Under the pieces are notes generated by a model that was not told the DNA's origin, did no database searches, and worked only from the letters and a program-made list of their open reading frames with translations. DNA of 64,000 nucleotides from Pseudalkalibacillus berkeleyi (GTDB taxonomy: Bacteria > Bacillota > Bacilli > Bacillales > Fictibacillaceae), in contig NZ_JAKIJS010000001.1 in the NCBI RefSeq assembly GCF_021608225.1, positions 434,001-498,000 on the forward strand, read 5' to 3'. The translations under genes were made by a program, and so were the position numbers. Shown in pieces: positions 17,979 through 26,514 of the stretch; position 1 is the stretch's first letter, and every line of letters starts with the position of its first letter.

Positions 17979-17994
17979 ATCAAAGTTTTTTGAT
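17979..17994. promoter_or_regulatory. ArsR-type operator before arsR
   Basis: ATCAAA-GTTT-TTTGAT is a perfect inverted repeat 17 bases upstream of the arsR TTG start. Confidence 0.75.
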
Positions 17995-18038
17995 TAATTG
18001 TAGTTTACGATAAGTTCGGATAAAAGGCAACTTATTTG

Positions 18039-18054
18039 ATCAAATTATTTTGAT
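18039..18054. promoter_or_regulatory. Second ArsR-type operator upstream of arsR
   Basis: ATCAAA-TTAT-TTTGAT is the same pattern, exactly 60 bases from the previous copy, so two dimers could sit near the same helical face. Confidence 0.7.
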
Positions 18055-18161
18055 TAATGATGCACTTGCGTGTACTGAAACCAGCTAATGCAGTTTTTCA
18101 GGGTCTGATTGCATATAATCGCTGCTTACCGGTGCATCATAACGAGATGTTCTACAAATAA

Positions 18162-18189
18162 AAAGGAGGATGCACCTGCATCCTCCTTT
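18162..18189 (-). terminator. Terminator of the SEC-C protein gene
   Basis: A perfect 13-base stem (AAAGGAGGATGCA) with a CC loop is followed on the minus strand by a T-rich run. Confidence 0.9.
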
Positions 18190-18205
18190 CATGTTGTTCC
18201 ATCCA

Positions 18206-19267
18206 TTATGCTGTTTGTGCCAAGTATTCAGTAAAAGCTTTTTTCCTTGTTGAAATTGTACCTGGGGAAACGCCGTATTTATTGGCGAGCTCTTTTTGAG
18301 TCGTTTTCGCCTGAGGGTCTTCACCTTGAAAATGGTGATGTCCAAGGTATTCGAGTGCAGCAGCATACGTTTCAGGTTTCGTGATGACTGGTTTGTGATG
18401 CTCGCAATAACCTGACCATAACGCTGTAACTTTCTGGTGAACCTGCTCTGATAAAGTTTGATTCGTAAGTTTCCGATACACTTCTAGTACAGCCTGTTCT
18501 TCACTAGTAAGTGGCTTGTCTTCATTGTCATTATTGCCTTCACTGTCTTCATAATCTTCATTATAATCTTCTTCATAAGCATATAGTAACTCATAAATAT
18601 AGAAGGTTACTTCAGGATAATAGGTCTCTAACGCTTGGTTTGGAGACTGTTCATTTCGAAGGGATTCTATTTTGTTCACGACATCATCCAACAATTCAAA
18701 CGTGATAAATTGGGGGAGACCACTTAGGAAAGATTGGTGTTCTCCAGGTAATAAACTATTTAATAAATAAGTGCTTCCGTCAGTGATTTCCTCAGGTAAG
18801 TCTCCCATCTTCACAATTCTTTCTTCATTTGACCAAAAGTCAGTCAAATGTGTATAACCGTTTGATTGATGTGTAATACGAAAAATAGAAGGCAATTCTG
18901 TCTTCCATTTAAGAAGCAATTCTAGCTGGTTTTTAGGTATTCTTCGTTTGGTAATGTACGATTCAAATGGTGTTTCCCCGTTACTTGCCAACGGAAGATT
19001 GAAAATGCCCCATTGAAAAATAGGCGGCATGATATATTCTAAGTATTGTTGTTCGGTGTTAATGATTTCAGGCAGACGTTCAGCCATTTTGCTTTCAAAA
19101 GAACGCTGGTAATGTTTTGCTGAATACTTAATTAAGTCTGAAAGAATAGGAGCTACAAGTTCCTCTTCTTTTTGCATTCCAATCAGTATGTTATCCTTCT
19201 TAAGACAACATTTCTTGTATTTTTTCCCACTTCCACAGTTGCATTGATCATTTCTTCCGAGTTTCAT
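18206..19267 (-). CDS. SEC-C metal-binding-motif protein with C-terminal helix-turn-helix
   Basis: The N-terminus is a SEC-C zinc motif (NDQCNCGSGKKYKKCC, residues 5-20), as found at the C-terminus of SecA and in many stand-alone proteins. A long, mainly helical region follows, with an acidic stretch of Asp/Glu/Asn near residues 240-255. The last 40 residues (TQKELANKYGVSPGTISTRKK) look like an HTH. ATG follows GGAGG. The combination suggests a nucleic-acid-binding or adaptor role, but no function is established. It is monocistronic with its own terminator. Confidence 0.75.
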   Translation of the reverse strand: MKLGRNDQCNCGSGKKYKKCCLKKDNILIGMQKEEELVAPILSDLIKYSAKHYQRSFESKMAERLPEIINTEQQYLEYIMPPIFQWGIFNLPLASNGETPFESYITKRRIPKNQLELLLKWKTELPSIFRITHQSNGYTHLTDFWSNEERIVKMGDLPEEITDGSTYLLNSLLPGEHQSFLSGLPQFITFELLDDVVNKIESLRNEQSPNQALETYYPEVTFYIYELLYAYEEDYNEDYEDSEGNNDNEDKPLTSEEQAVLEVYRKLTNQTLSEQVHQKVTALWSGYCEHHKPVITKPETYAAALEYLGHHHFQGEDPQAKTTQKELANKYGVSPGTISTRKKAFTEYLAQTA

Positions 19268-19432
19268 TTCTTTGGTACCTCCAAATCTGTTCTAGTAGTA
19301 TCCTAGCATACATGTCAAATTTCAAGAAAACTTCACACTTATAGCGTATTGATGCCTTGTTCGTTTATGAGTTTTCTAATAGGGTTATGATAGATACTGT
19401 TTTATATTGTAAAAATGAAAAGAGGGATACAT

Positions 19433-19858
19433 ATGGCTAAATTAAAAATATTTTTGCCGCTATTTGTGTTAGTTCTCCTATTAGCTGCTTGTGGGGAAGA
19501 GAAGGATCAAGACAATCACGATGGTCATAACGAAAATAACGAACCGTCAATGGAAGCTTTAGAAGTGAAGCTTGAAGGACCTGAAGAAGTGAAGCAAGGT
19601 GAGTCTGTTACGTTCAGCGCAATGGTGACACAAGGTGAAGAGAAGGTGTCAGATGCAGATGAAGTCATGTTTGAAATCTGGAAAGAAGGCGCGAAGAAGG
19701 ATAGTATGATGATGAAAGCTGAGAGTGATGGGGAAGGGAAATATTCCGTGAAAACGACTTTTGAAGAAGATGGCAATTATATTGTTCAGTCCCATGTCAC
19801 AGCCCGAAGCATGCATACAATGCCGAAACAACAAGTGACTGTAACGAAATCCGAATAA
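19433..19858 (+). CDS. YtkA-like (FixH-like) lipoprotein
   Basis: ATG at 19433 follows AGAGGG; the upstream in-frame ATG at 19415 lacks a site. The signal peptide ends in a lipobox (LLLAACG), so the mature protein is attached to the outer face of the membrane. A His/Asp/Asn linker (DNHDGHNENN) may bind metal. The C-terminal domain (LEGPEEVKQGESVTFSA, then EDGNYIVQSHVTA) matches the YtkA-like fold. It is followed by sco and ctaG, which suggests a role in copper or haem-copper oxidase maturation. Confidence 0.85.
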   Translation: MAKLKIFLPLFVLVLLLAACGEEKDQDNHDGHNENNEPSMEALEVKLEGPEEVKQGESVTFSAMVTQGEEKVSDADEVMFEIWKEGAKKDSMMMKAESDGEGKYSVKTTFEEDGNYIVQSHVTARSMHTMPKQQVTVTKSE

Positions 19859-19947
19859 ACTGTCACTGCATTGTACGATTCTAGACTTGAATCAACCTCA
19901 TACTCATAGGTACAATAACAATAGTGATGTTAGAGAGGTGCATTTCT

Positions 19948-20538
19948 TTGAAAAAAATATTTGGGACCCTCAGTCTCATAATGGTGCTCGTGTTACTATC
20001 AGCTTGTGGACAAAAGCTTGACAAGCCAGATGATTATGATTTTGAAGTGCAAAACTTTACTTATACAAACCAGGATGGCAAGTCTGTCAGTCTGAAGGAT
20101 CTTGAAGGGAAGGTTTGGATTGCGGATTTTATTTTTACGAATTGTGAAACCGTTTGTCCGCCTATGACCAATCATATGTCAAGCCTCCAAGACAACATGA
20201 AAGAAGCAGGTTTAGAAAATGTTGAGATCGTTTCCTTTAGTGTTGATCCAACGGTGGACAAACCGGCTACACTCAAAAAGTTCGGCCAGAAGTTTGACGC
20301 TGATTTTTCAAATTGGCATTTCTTAACGGGATACAAGCAGTCTGAGATTGAAGAGTTTGCAAAAACGAGCTTTAAGACGATTGTTCAGAAGCCTAAGGAT
20401 GATGACCAAGTCACTCACGGAACAGCCTTTTACCTTGTCGATCAAGAAGGCATTGTACGTACGCGTTATGATGGTGTAAACCGCTCAAACGATGCTGATG
20501 AAAAAGTCATCGAAGATATTAAAGCGCTACAACAGTAA
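19948..20538 (+). CDS. Sco-family cytochrome c oxidase copper chaperone
   Basis: TTG at 19948 lies six bases after GAGAGGTG. The lipobox is LLSAC (Cys20). The thioredoxin-like Sco domain carries the copper-binding CxxxC (Cys66 and Cys70 in NCETVC) and the third ligand His157 in THGTAFYL. Sco proteins deliver copper to the CuA site of cytochrome oxidase on the outside of the membrane; the B. subtilis equivalent is YpmQ (BsSco). It lies between the YtkA-like lipoprotein and ctaG, with 34 bases to ctaG, so the three are probably one transcript. Confidence 0.93.
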   Translation: MKKIFGTLSLIMVLVLLSACGQKLDKPDDYDFEVQNFTYTNQDGKSVSLKDLEGKVWIADFIFTNCETVCPPMTNHMSSLQDNMKEAGLENVEIVSFSVDPTVDKPATLKKFGQKFDADFSNWHFLTGYKQSEIEEFAKTSFKTIVQKPKDDDQVTHGTAFYLVDQEGIVRTRYDGVNRSNDADEKVIEDIKALQQ

Positions 20539-20572
20539 TTGATGTAGGGCGAAAAAAAGAAGGTGTAATTGT

Positions 20573-21490
20573 ATGTGGGAACAAATCACAACCAACTTCA
20601 GCTTTAGCCATTTGTGGAGCCCGTTTTTCTTAGTGGGCACCCTCATTGTCATATTCCTATATATCATGTTTACAGGGCCTTGGCGTAGTAAGATAGCCAA
20701 TTCTGAGCCAGTCATTTGGAAAAAGAAAGCTTCGTTTATCGCTGGAGCGATTTTCTTTTATGTTGGGTTCGGTGGACCGCTATATCTGATTTCTCACCTC
20801 ATGTTCAGCATACATATGGTGCAGATGGCAGTCTGTTTCTTATTAGTGCCACCGTTGTTACTTTACGGAACGCCGGGTTGGATGCTGAAGCCACTCTTGG
20901 CACGCGGTGGATTTTGGAAGCCAGTAAAAGTACTAACGAAACCACTTGTTGCTCTCGTACTTTTCAACATGTTGTTCTCGTTTTACCATTTTCCGCTCGT
21001 ATTTGATTATTTAATGACCAACTACGTTGAGCATATCGCATTCCTCGTAATTTTATTTATATCATCGCTTATCATGTGGTGGCCGATGGTTTGTCCGATC
21101 CCTGAGTGGGATACGATGTTTGGCTTGAAAAAGGTCGCATATATTTTCGGGAACGGTGTATTGCTGACCCCGGCCTGTGCCTTGATCATTTTTGCGGATT
21201 CAATGCTTTATGACACATACAGCAATCCAGCAACTTGGTCTTATGCACTCGGACTTTGCTTACAGCTCGGTGGGCCTGTTTCCCCTGAACTATACAGCCA
21301 GTTCGTACCGATGGCGCCACTTGAAGATCAAAAGCTTGGTGGAATTATCATGAAAGTGATGCAGGAAATCATTTATGGTGCTGTATTAGGCTATGTATTC
21401 TTCCAATGGGTACGTAAAGAGCGCTTGAAGGATGACGAAGAGGTTAATCGCCTGCTCTCATCAACTCGACCAGCAACACGATTAGAATAG
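20573..21490 (+). CDS. ctaG: Cytochrome c oxidase assembly factor CtaG
   Basis: This 305 aa polytopic protein has about seven membrane segments and the caa3_CtaG features: FGGPLYLISHLMFSIHMVQM with conserved His residues, PPLLLYGTPGWML, and FYHFPLVFDYLM. B. subtilis CtaG is needed for CuA formation in cytochrome caa3. ATG at 20573 follows AGAAGGTG. It is the third gene of the lipoprotein-sco-ctaG unit. The oxidase subunits are not in this window. Confidence 0.93.
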   Translation: MWEQITTNFSFSHLWSPFFLVGTLIVIFLYIMFTGPWRSKIANSEPVIWKKKASFIAGAIFFYVGFGGPLYLISHLMFSIHMVQMAVCFLLVPPLLLYGTPGWMLKPLLARGGFWKPVKVLTKPLVALVLFNMLFSFYHFPLVFDYLMTNYVEHIAFLVILFISSLIMWWPMVCPIPEWDTMFGLKKVAYIFGNGVLLTPACALIIFADSMLYDTYSNPATWSYALGLCLQLGGPVSPELYSQFVPMAPLEDQKLGGIIMKVMQEIIYGAVLGYVFFQWVRKERLKDDEEVNRLLSSTRPATRLE

Positions 21491-21503
21491 AATCATTAAT
21501 ATT

Positions 21504-21541
21504 AAGAGGCAGATCACTTCTTCATAGAGGGGTCTGCTCTT
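21504..21541 (+). terminator. Terminator of the sco-ctaG unit
   Basis: AAGAG-GCAGATC pairs with GGTCTGC-TCTT; the downstream tract is only moderately T-rich. Confidence 0.65.
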
Positions 21542-21568
21542 GCTTTTGTATAGAAAGGAAGTTCATCA

Positions 21569-22087
21569 TTGTACACAATCCGTGAAGAAATGTCTCAAGA
21601 TAAACATAAAATTACTGCAGTCAATGACCTCGCTTTCGGTCAGAAGAATGAAGGAGAATTAATTGAAGCGCTGCGCAGCTCTGAGGCGTTCATTCCAGCG
21701 CTTTCTCTCGTTGCAGAAACGGAGCACCAAGATATTATCGGGCACATCTTATTTAGTCGAATTCAGATTGCGACGGAAACAGGTGATGTACCGTCACTTG
21801 CTCTAGCTCCAATGGCTGTGAGCCCTGCTAGTCAAAACAAAGGGATAGGTGCAGCACTTGTAAAAGAAGGACTACAACGCGCAAAAGGTCTAGGGTTCCA
21901 ATCTGTCGTCGTACTCGGTCATCCAGAATATTATCCAATGTTCGGATTCACGCCAGCACATGAGAAGAAAATTAGAGCCCCATTTGAAGTACCACCTGAA
22001 GCATTTATGGTCCTTGAACTTGAAAATAACGCGCTCGACAACATTGAAGGAACCGTCCGATACCCAAAACCATTCATGAACGTATAA
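21569..22087 (+). CDS. GNAT family N-acetyltransferase (YhbS-like)
   Basis: This 172 aa protein starts with TTG at 21569 after GGAAG. VAETEHQDIIGHILFS, LAPMAVSPASQNKGIGAALVKEGL (acetyl-CoA site, QNKGIG) and VLGHPEYYPMFGF match the YhbS-type acetyltransferases. The substrate is unknown. It is a single gene with a hairpin directly downstream. Confidence 0.88.
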   Translation: MYTIREEMSQDKHKITAVNDLAFGQKNEGELIEALRSSEAFIPALSLVAETEHQDIIGHILFSRIQIATETGDVPSLALAPMAVSPASQNKGIGAALVKEGLQRAKGLGFQSVVVLGHPEYYPMFGFTPAHEKKIRAPFEVPPEAFMVLELENNALDNIEGTVRYPKPFMNV

Positions 22088-22103
22088 ATAAACGGAATAG
22101 CAC

Positions 22104-22142
22104 AATGCACTGGATTTCACTCAGAAATTACAGTGCATTTTT
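22104..22142 (+). terminator. Terminator of the GCACTG hairpin family (copy A)
   Basis: AATGCACTG pairs with CAGTGCATT around an inner GATTTC / GAAAT-like region, followed by T6. It resembles the hairpins at 38604 and 60968. Confidence 0.85.
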
Positions 22143-22160
22143 TATTGATAAAGGAGACTA

Positions 22161-22697
22161 TTGGATATTTATGTTATTATCAAAGTGATAAAAACTAATA
22201 GAAAATGGAGAGAAGGGATTACGTTTATTGAGCTTAAAAATGAAGTGGTAAGGCATCATTTGGATATGATTGAATGGTCCCAGTCTTTAAATCATCTTTC
22301 TAGTGATCAGTGGAACCGTCCTATTAAAGAAAACAAGTGGAGTATAGCTGAGATTTTAAGTCATTTTCTGCCTTGGGATGAATTCATTATAAATCAGAGA
22401 ATACCTTATCTTATCTCTAGCAAATCCTTACCTAAGCCTCCCAATAAAGAAACAATGAATGATAAAGCTGCTAAAGAGGGAAGATGTACAGAAAAATCGG
22501 TCACCATAAATAGATTCATTGATTCAAGAAGAAATCTACTAATGTGTATCGAAAGTTTAGATGAAAATTTGTGGGATAAAACATTTAAAATCGGTGAAAC
22601 AGAACTGACCTTATATCAATATTTCAGTGGGCTTGCAAAGCATGATCTTCATCATAAAAAGCAAATACATGAGTCACTTTATAACACCTCAACATAA
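22161..22697 (+). CDS. DinB-family protein
   Basis: The core reads LDMIEWSQSL, KWSIAEILSHFLPWDEFI and LAKHDLHHKKQIHESL, the four-helix DinB/YfiT-like fold with His residues placed to bind a metal. The start is uncertain. TTG at 22161 is four bases after AAGGAG but seems to sit in a promoter-like region (TTGATA at 22145). ATT at 22227, about nine bases after GAAGGG, would give the N-terminus xELKNEVVRHHLDMIEW that is typical of the family. DinB-like proteins are often thiol-dependent metalloenzymes; the function here is unknown. Confidence 0.8.
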   Translation: MDIYVIIKVIKTNRKWREGITFIELKNEVVRHHLDMIEWSQSLNHLSSDQWNRPIKENKWSIAEILSHFLPWDEFIINQRIPYLISSKSLPKPPNKETMNDKAAKEGRCTEKSVTINRFIDSRRNLLMCIESLDENLWDKTFKIGETELTLYQYFSGLAKHDLHHKKQIHESLYNTST

Positions 22698-22699
22698 AG

Positions 22700-22731
22700 A
22701 GGAACCCCAATGGTTTTGGAGTTCCTTTTAT
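22700..22731 (+). terminator. Terminator of the DinB-like gene
   Basis: AGGAACCCCAA pairs with TTTGGAGTTCCT and is followed by TTTTATTG. Confidence 0.75.
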
Positions 22732-22764
22732 TGTTGAATATCGACTATTGTATGCTTAACAAGT

Positions 22765-23391
22765 TTAATTGGGCTTTTCCAATGCTAACTTTATTCCAAA
22801 ACCTATCATGATCAATCCTGTCGTTCCTTCAATCATAGCTTTTGTTTTTGGCTTTTTCATAAATGCTCTTATGTGATTCATAAGGGAGACATAGAGTAAA
22901 AACCAAAGAGCTGTCAAAGCGGTAAATGTAATCCCCATTATTAGAAAGGGGCCTAGTGTATCGCTCCCAGCATGAACGAATTGAGGTAAAAAGGTTAAGA
23001 AAAACACTGCCACTTTTGGGTTTAAGATATTGGTAAGAAACCCTTGTTTAAAACTAGAACGATTCTTATACTGACTACCTGTGTCTAATGCTTCTGTATT
23101 TTCTTCCTTATTCCTCAATGCCAATAATGTCTTTATGCCTAGATAAATTAAGTAGACTGCGCCTACATATTTAAAGACTGAAAACAATAGCGCTGATTTT
23201 ACAATAATGGCGGACAGTCCTAGTACAGCTGCTGACGTATGGATCAGAATGGCACTACAAATCCCCAAGGCTGTTTGGAATCCTCCACTCCTACCGTTCG
23301 ATAGCGTATTTTTTGTAGCGATGGCTATATCGGGACCGGGTAAAATAATGAGAAAAATACTCATTAATACAAATAAATAAAAGTTTTCCAT
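22765..23391 (-). CDS. LysE/RhtB-family amino-acid exporter
   Basis: This 208 aa protein has six predicted membrane helices and the family signatures LPGPDIAIATKNTLSNGRSGG (residues 18-38), GVYLIYLGIK-like AVYLIYLGIKTL, and GFLTNILNPKVAVFFLTFLPQF. LysE/RhtB proteins export amino acids or related metabolites. ATG at 23391 follows AGGGGG. The substrate cannot be told from sequence. It stands alone, convergent with the DinB gene. Confidence 0.92.
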   Translation of the reverse strand: MENFYLFVLMSIFLIILPGPDIAIATKNTLSNGRSGGFQTALGICSAILIHTSAAVLGLSAIIVKSALLFSVFKYVGAVYLIYLGIKTLLALRNKEENTEALDTGSQYKNRSSFKQGFLTNILNPKVAVFFLTFLPQFVHAGSDTLGPFLIMGITFTALTALWFLLYVSLMNHIRAFMKKPKTKAMIEGTTGLIMIGFGIKLALEKPN

Positions 23392-23580
23392 GTCATATCC
23401 CCCTAATATAATAATGTTAATTTAATCAACTCACCGAAAAACTGAAATCATTTCAAGAAGGAATAACGATTCATTATGTATAATACAGCATTGTAACATA
23501 TTGCAAAGGGATTATTTAATGAGGTTAATGTGAGGTCTTCTGGATTTATCGATTGTTGAGAGGAGGGGGACGTTGTTAAG

Positions 23581-23868
23581 TTGCGAATTAGATTTGCTAT
23601 CGTTATTTTCTTAATCGTTTTGTGTACAGCATCTATTTTGACTAACCCTTCCACTGAATCCTACCTTCAATTTAGCGAGGAGAAATCGGGAGTCATGAAA
23701 CCTGCTGAAGTTGAGGTGGAGCGGATTAACTTTTTCCTGTTTTCGACTTATGCACCTAAGGGACCGATGGATCATTATGGAATTGTACATCTCGGTTTTA
23801 TGAATCGCTTTTACCAAATCTCAGAAGGGCAATATGACTATCCAGTTTGGCTGGAATTTTTCCATTAG
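23581..23868 (+). CDS. Small exported or membrane-anchored protein (DUF4359-like)
   Basis: TTG at 23581 follows AGGAGGGGG at an 11-base spacing. Residues 1-20 (RIRFAIVIFLIVLCTASI) form a signal or anchor. LTNPSTESYLQF followed by INFFLFSTYAP resembles DUF4359 proteins, in which NPS motifs follow the anchor; I am only moderately sure. The gene ends 16 bases before a 52 bp repeat array. Confidence 0.6.
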   Translation: MRIRFAIVIFLIVLCTASILTNPSTESYLQFSEEKSGVMKPAEVEVERINFFLFSTYAPKGPMDHYGIVHLGFMNRFYQISEGQYDYPVWLEFFH

Positions 23869-23883
23869 GCATAAATTTGCGCT

Positions 23884-24080
23884 TTACCGTTGTGAGAAAT
23901 CGCCTCTTACTGTCCGCGGTATCATCGTTTTAGCTCTACCGCGGCTAGAAAAGGCCTCTTACTGTCCGCCGTATCTCCGTTTCTGCTCTACCGCGGCTAG
24001 AAAAAGCCTCTTACTGTCCGCCGTATGTGCGTTTTTGTTCTACCGCGGCTAGAAAAGCCCCCTTTTATCCGCGCACGTTC
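23884..24080. repeat. Tandem array, 52 bp period, three full copies plus partials
   Basis: GCCTCTTACTGTCCGC recurs at 23902, 23954 and 24006, exactly 52 bases apart, with degenerate half-units on both flanks. Each unit holds an inverted repeat, CCGCGGTA ... TACCGCGG (perfect in copy 1, one mismatch in copies 2 and 3). It occupies most of the 334-base gap before the DUF1206 gene. Confidence 0.95.
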
Positions 24081-24135
24081 ACTTTACTTTTCAAGCGTTT
24101 AAAGGTACTCAACATAGATCCGTTGAAAAATAAAA

Positions 24136-24160
24136 GTTTCTTTTTCAAAGTTATGGGGAA
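24136..24160 (+). promoter_or_regulatory. Possible sigma-B-type promoter
   Basis: GTTTCT and GGGGAA are separated by 13 bases, weakly matching the sigma-B pattern GTTTAA-N13-15-GGGTAA, 43 bases before the DUF1206 gene. Confidence 0.25.
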
Positions 24161-24202
24161 TCTTTAAGGAAGTGGTTTGAGACGTGAAGGGAGCCTTATC
24201 TG

Positions 24203-25051
24203 ATGATGGATATAATAACAGATAAATTAAAGAACAGTAAAAGGGCAAAGGAAGCACAGAATGATGTAACACCTTGGATCAGATGGGCAGCAAGATTCGG
24301 TTATTTTTCAAAAGGGTCTGTTTATATATTAATCGGCATTCTTTCCATGATGGCTGCAGCTGGAATCGGAGGGAAGACAACAGATTCTAGTGGCGCTTTC
24401 GCATCCGTTGCGAGTAAGCCTTTTGGTGAAGTACTCCTATGGATTGTTGCGATTGGATTGATTGCATATGTGGGCTGGAGGTTGATCCAAACTTTCTGGG
24501 ATCCTGAGAATAAAGGATTCAGTCCAAAGGGACTCGTCATCCGCATCGGTTATTTAATTAGTGGTGCGATTTATGGAGGGCTTGCTTTCAAAGCTTTCCA
24601 GATTGCTTCGCATGCACAAAGCTCAGGGTCTTCAAAGCAAACGTATACCGCAAAATTAATGAGCCAACCGTACGGTACTTGGGTTGTAGGTATCGTTGGA
24701 ATCATCATCATCGTTTTTGGATTAAAGCAAATGTTCAATGGATATAAGGAAAAATTCGCTAAGAAATTCAAAATGAGTGAAATGAGCTCACATGAGTTTG
24801 CAGTTGGTAAAAAAATCGGAAAACTTGGGTTAATTGCACGAGGAATTACGTTTGCAATCATCGGATATTTTTTGACCCAAACAGCGATTACATCAGATTC
24901 TGATAAAGTGATTGGGTTAGATGGTGCACTTGCGAAAATTGCTCAACAGCCTTTCGGTCAATTCATGCTCGGTGCCGTTGCTATCGGACTTTTCTTATAT
25001 GGAGTTTTTCAGCTTTTAAAAGGGAAGAACCGTCACATGGGTGGTTTATAA
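24203..25051 (+). CDS. DUF1206 membrane protein
   Basis: This 282 aa protein is made of three similar units of two membrane helices each. Each unit has RFGY/RIGY/RGIT-type starts and a GALA-QPFG or FASVASKPFG motif before the second helix, which is the DUF1206 pattern. Six helices in total are predicted. The function is unknown; the family is often seen with stress genes, and here a peroxiredoxin follows 69 bases downstream. ATG follows AGGGAG. Confidence 0.88.
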   Translation: MMDIITDKLKNSKRAKEAQNDVTPWIRWAARFGYFSKGSVYILIGILSMMAAAGIGGKTTDSSGAFASVASKPFGEVLLWIVAIGLIAYVGWRLIQTFWDPENKGFSPKGLVIRIGYLISGAIYGGLAFKAFQIASHAQSSGSSKQTYTAKLMSQPYGTWVVGIVGIIIIVFGLKQMFNGYKEKFAKKFKMSEMSSHEFAVGKKIGKLGLIARGITFAIIGYFLTQTAITSDSDKVIGLDGALAKIAQQPFGQFMLGAVAIGLFLYGVFQLLKGKNRHMGGL

Positions 25052-25120
25052 TAGGGCATGTTTTACAAGAAAGCAAGGCGGGAAAAACATGAATATCTTC
25101 ACTTATAGGAGGTATTTTGA

Positions 25121-25780
25121 ATGGTAGATTTGAAAGAAGAAACCGAACAAACTACTTTACCTAGGTTAGGATCGACTGCACCAGATTTTTCTGCAAAAAG
25201 CAGTCAGGGACCGATAAAGCTTTCTGGATATCGAGGGAAGTGGGTTGTCATGTTTTCCCATCCAGCCGACTTTACACCTGTATGCACAACGGAGTTTGTC
25301 GCATTCCAAGATATTTATAGTGAACTTAAAGAAATGAATACAGAGCTAATCGGTTTAAGCGTTGATAGTGTGTCTTCACATATCGCTTGGATCCGTAATA
25401 TTGAAGAGAAATTTGATACGAAGATAGAATTCCCTGTGATTGCGGACCTTGACCGGAATGTCTCGACGAAATATGGGATGATCATGCCTGATGAAAGTCA
25501 GACAGAAACAACAAGAGCTGTATTTGTCATTGACACACAACAGAAGGTTCGATCAATCATCTACTATCCACTGACAACAGGGCGAAATATGCAAGAGATT
25601 TTACGACTTGTCAAAGCACTTCAAACAACTGAAGATCAAGGCGTTCCTACCCCTGCAAACTGGAAACCGGGTGAAGATGTATTAGTTCCACCACCTAAAA
25701 CACAGGAAGAAGCAGACGAACGAGAGCATAATGATGATTACGAATGTATAGATTGGTATCTTTGTAAGAAAAAAGCGTAA
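25121..25780 (+). CDS. Peroxiredoxin, Prx6 (1-Cys) type
   Basis: This 219 aa protein has the AhpC/TSA core with peroxidatic Cys55 in PADFTPVCTTEF, an invariant context, and the extended C-terminal domain typical of Prx6 (NWKPGEDVLVPPP). Cys209 and Cys215 in ECIDWYLC at the tail could resolve the sulfenic acid, as in archaeal Prx6-like enzymes. It reduces hydrogen peroxide or organic hydroperoxides in the cytoplasm. ATG follows GGAGG. It may be cotranscribed with the DUF1206 gene. Confidence 0.93.
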   Translation: MVDLKEETEQTTLPRLGSTAPDFSAKSSQGPIKLSGYRGKWVVMFSHPADFTPVCTTEFVAFQDIYSELKEMNTELIGLSVDSVSSHIAWIRNIEEKFDTKIEFPVIADLDRNVSTKYGMIMPDESQTETTRAVFVIDTQQKVRSIIYYPLTTGRNMQEILRLVKALQTTEDQGVPTPANWKPGEDVLVPPPKTQEEADEREHNDDYECIDWYLCKKKA

Positions 25781-25788
25781 GTGAAGAA

Positions 25789-25820
25789 CATGCTGCATGT
25801 AAAGGTGCAGCATGTTTTTT
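25789..25820 (+). terminator. Terminator of the peroxiredoxin gene
   Basis: A perfect CATGCTGCA stem with an eight-base loop is followed by T6. Confidence 0.92.
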
Positions 25821-25845
25821 GATTTGTAGAATTTAGTTTATCGCG

Positions 25846-26295
25846 TTAATTACGAAACCCCTCAACTTTCATATGTGGGCTTCGCTTCTTTAGTTCCGAT
25901 ATAAAACGGTCTTGTTCTCTTGGTGATACTTTCACACTACCTAGCAATCCAGAATGATAATGGATTTCGATTGCATCCATTGATGTTAGCAAACGATATC
26001 CCGAGAGGATTTGTCTTGTCGGTGATACTTTTGTGATGTCTTCATAAGCGATGCGGCTTCTAATTGGACCAGCTTTTACAAAAAGGTGATTTTCTCTGAA
26101 CACATATTGAATGGATATAAGCGTCCATAATAGCAAGCCGACAGTTAGGATGAATAGAGATAGTACAATCAGTGTGTTATAAGGTTTTCTACCACTTTCA
26201 AAAAATAGTGGGAGTAAGAAAGACACTAATATGATGATAAAAGTAATGGAAATGATTACCCTAAATGTTTTATCATATTTTGTTTTAAATTTCAT
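25846..26295 (-). CDS. PH-domain membrane protein (SunI/YyaB-like)
   Basis: Two membrane helices (about residues 12-30 and 40-63) precede a bacterial PH-like domain, with the pattern YVFRENHLFVKAGPIRSRIAYEDITKVSPTRQ followed by DAIEIHY. This matches small Bacillus PH-domain proteins such as SunI relatives. The role is unknown; SunI gives immunity to sublancin, but that should not be transferred here. ATG follows GGAGG. Confidence 0.78.
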   Translation of the reverse strand: MKFKTKYDKTFRVIISITFIIILVSFLLPLFFESGRKPYNTLIVLSLFILTVGLLLWTLISIQYVFRENHLFVKAGPIRSRIAYEDITKVSPTRQILSGYRLLTSMDAIEIHYHSGLLGSVKVSPREQDRFISELKKRSPHMKVEGFRN

Positions 26296-26426
26296 ATGAA
26301 CACCTCCAATGATTAGCTCTTCATTCTATTATAGGGAAGTTTATCCAATAGTGAAAAGAGGAATAGTCATAACGTGAGGCTTTTCGCTTATACATATACT
26401 TGAGAAAGGTTATAAAAATTTCTAGA

Positions 26427-26441
26427 TTAAAATTATTATAA
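26427..26441. promoter_or_regulatory. PerR box upstream of catalase
   Basis: TTAAAATTATTATAA matches the PerR consensus TTATAATNATTATAA at all but one defined position. It overlaps the -10 of a possible promoter (TTGAGA at 26400, 17 bases, TAGATT at 26423), which would suit peroxide-relieved repression. Confidence 0.8.
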
Positions 26442-26514
26442 AAAGATATTGATTTTTAAATGAGAAGTGATATCATTGGTTTTGTACTAAATAAAAACAC
26501 GAGGTGATGTGTAA

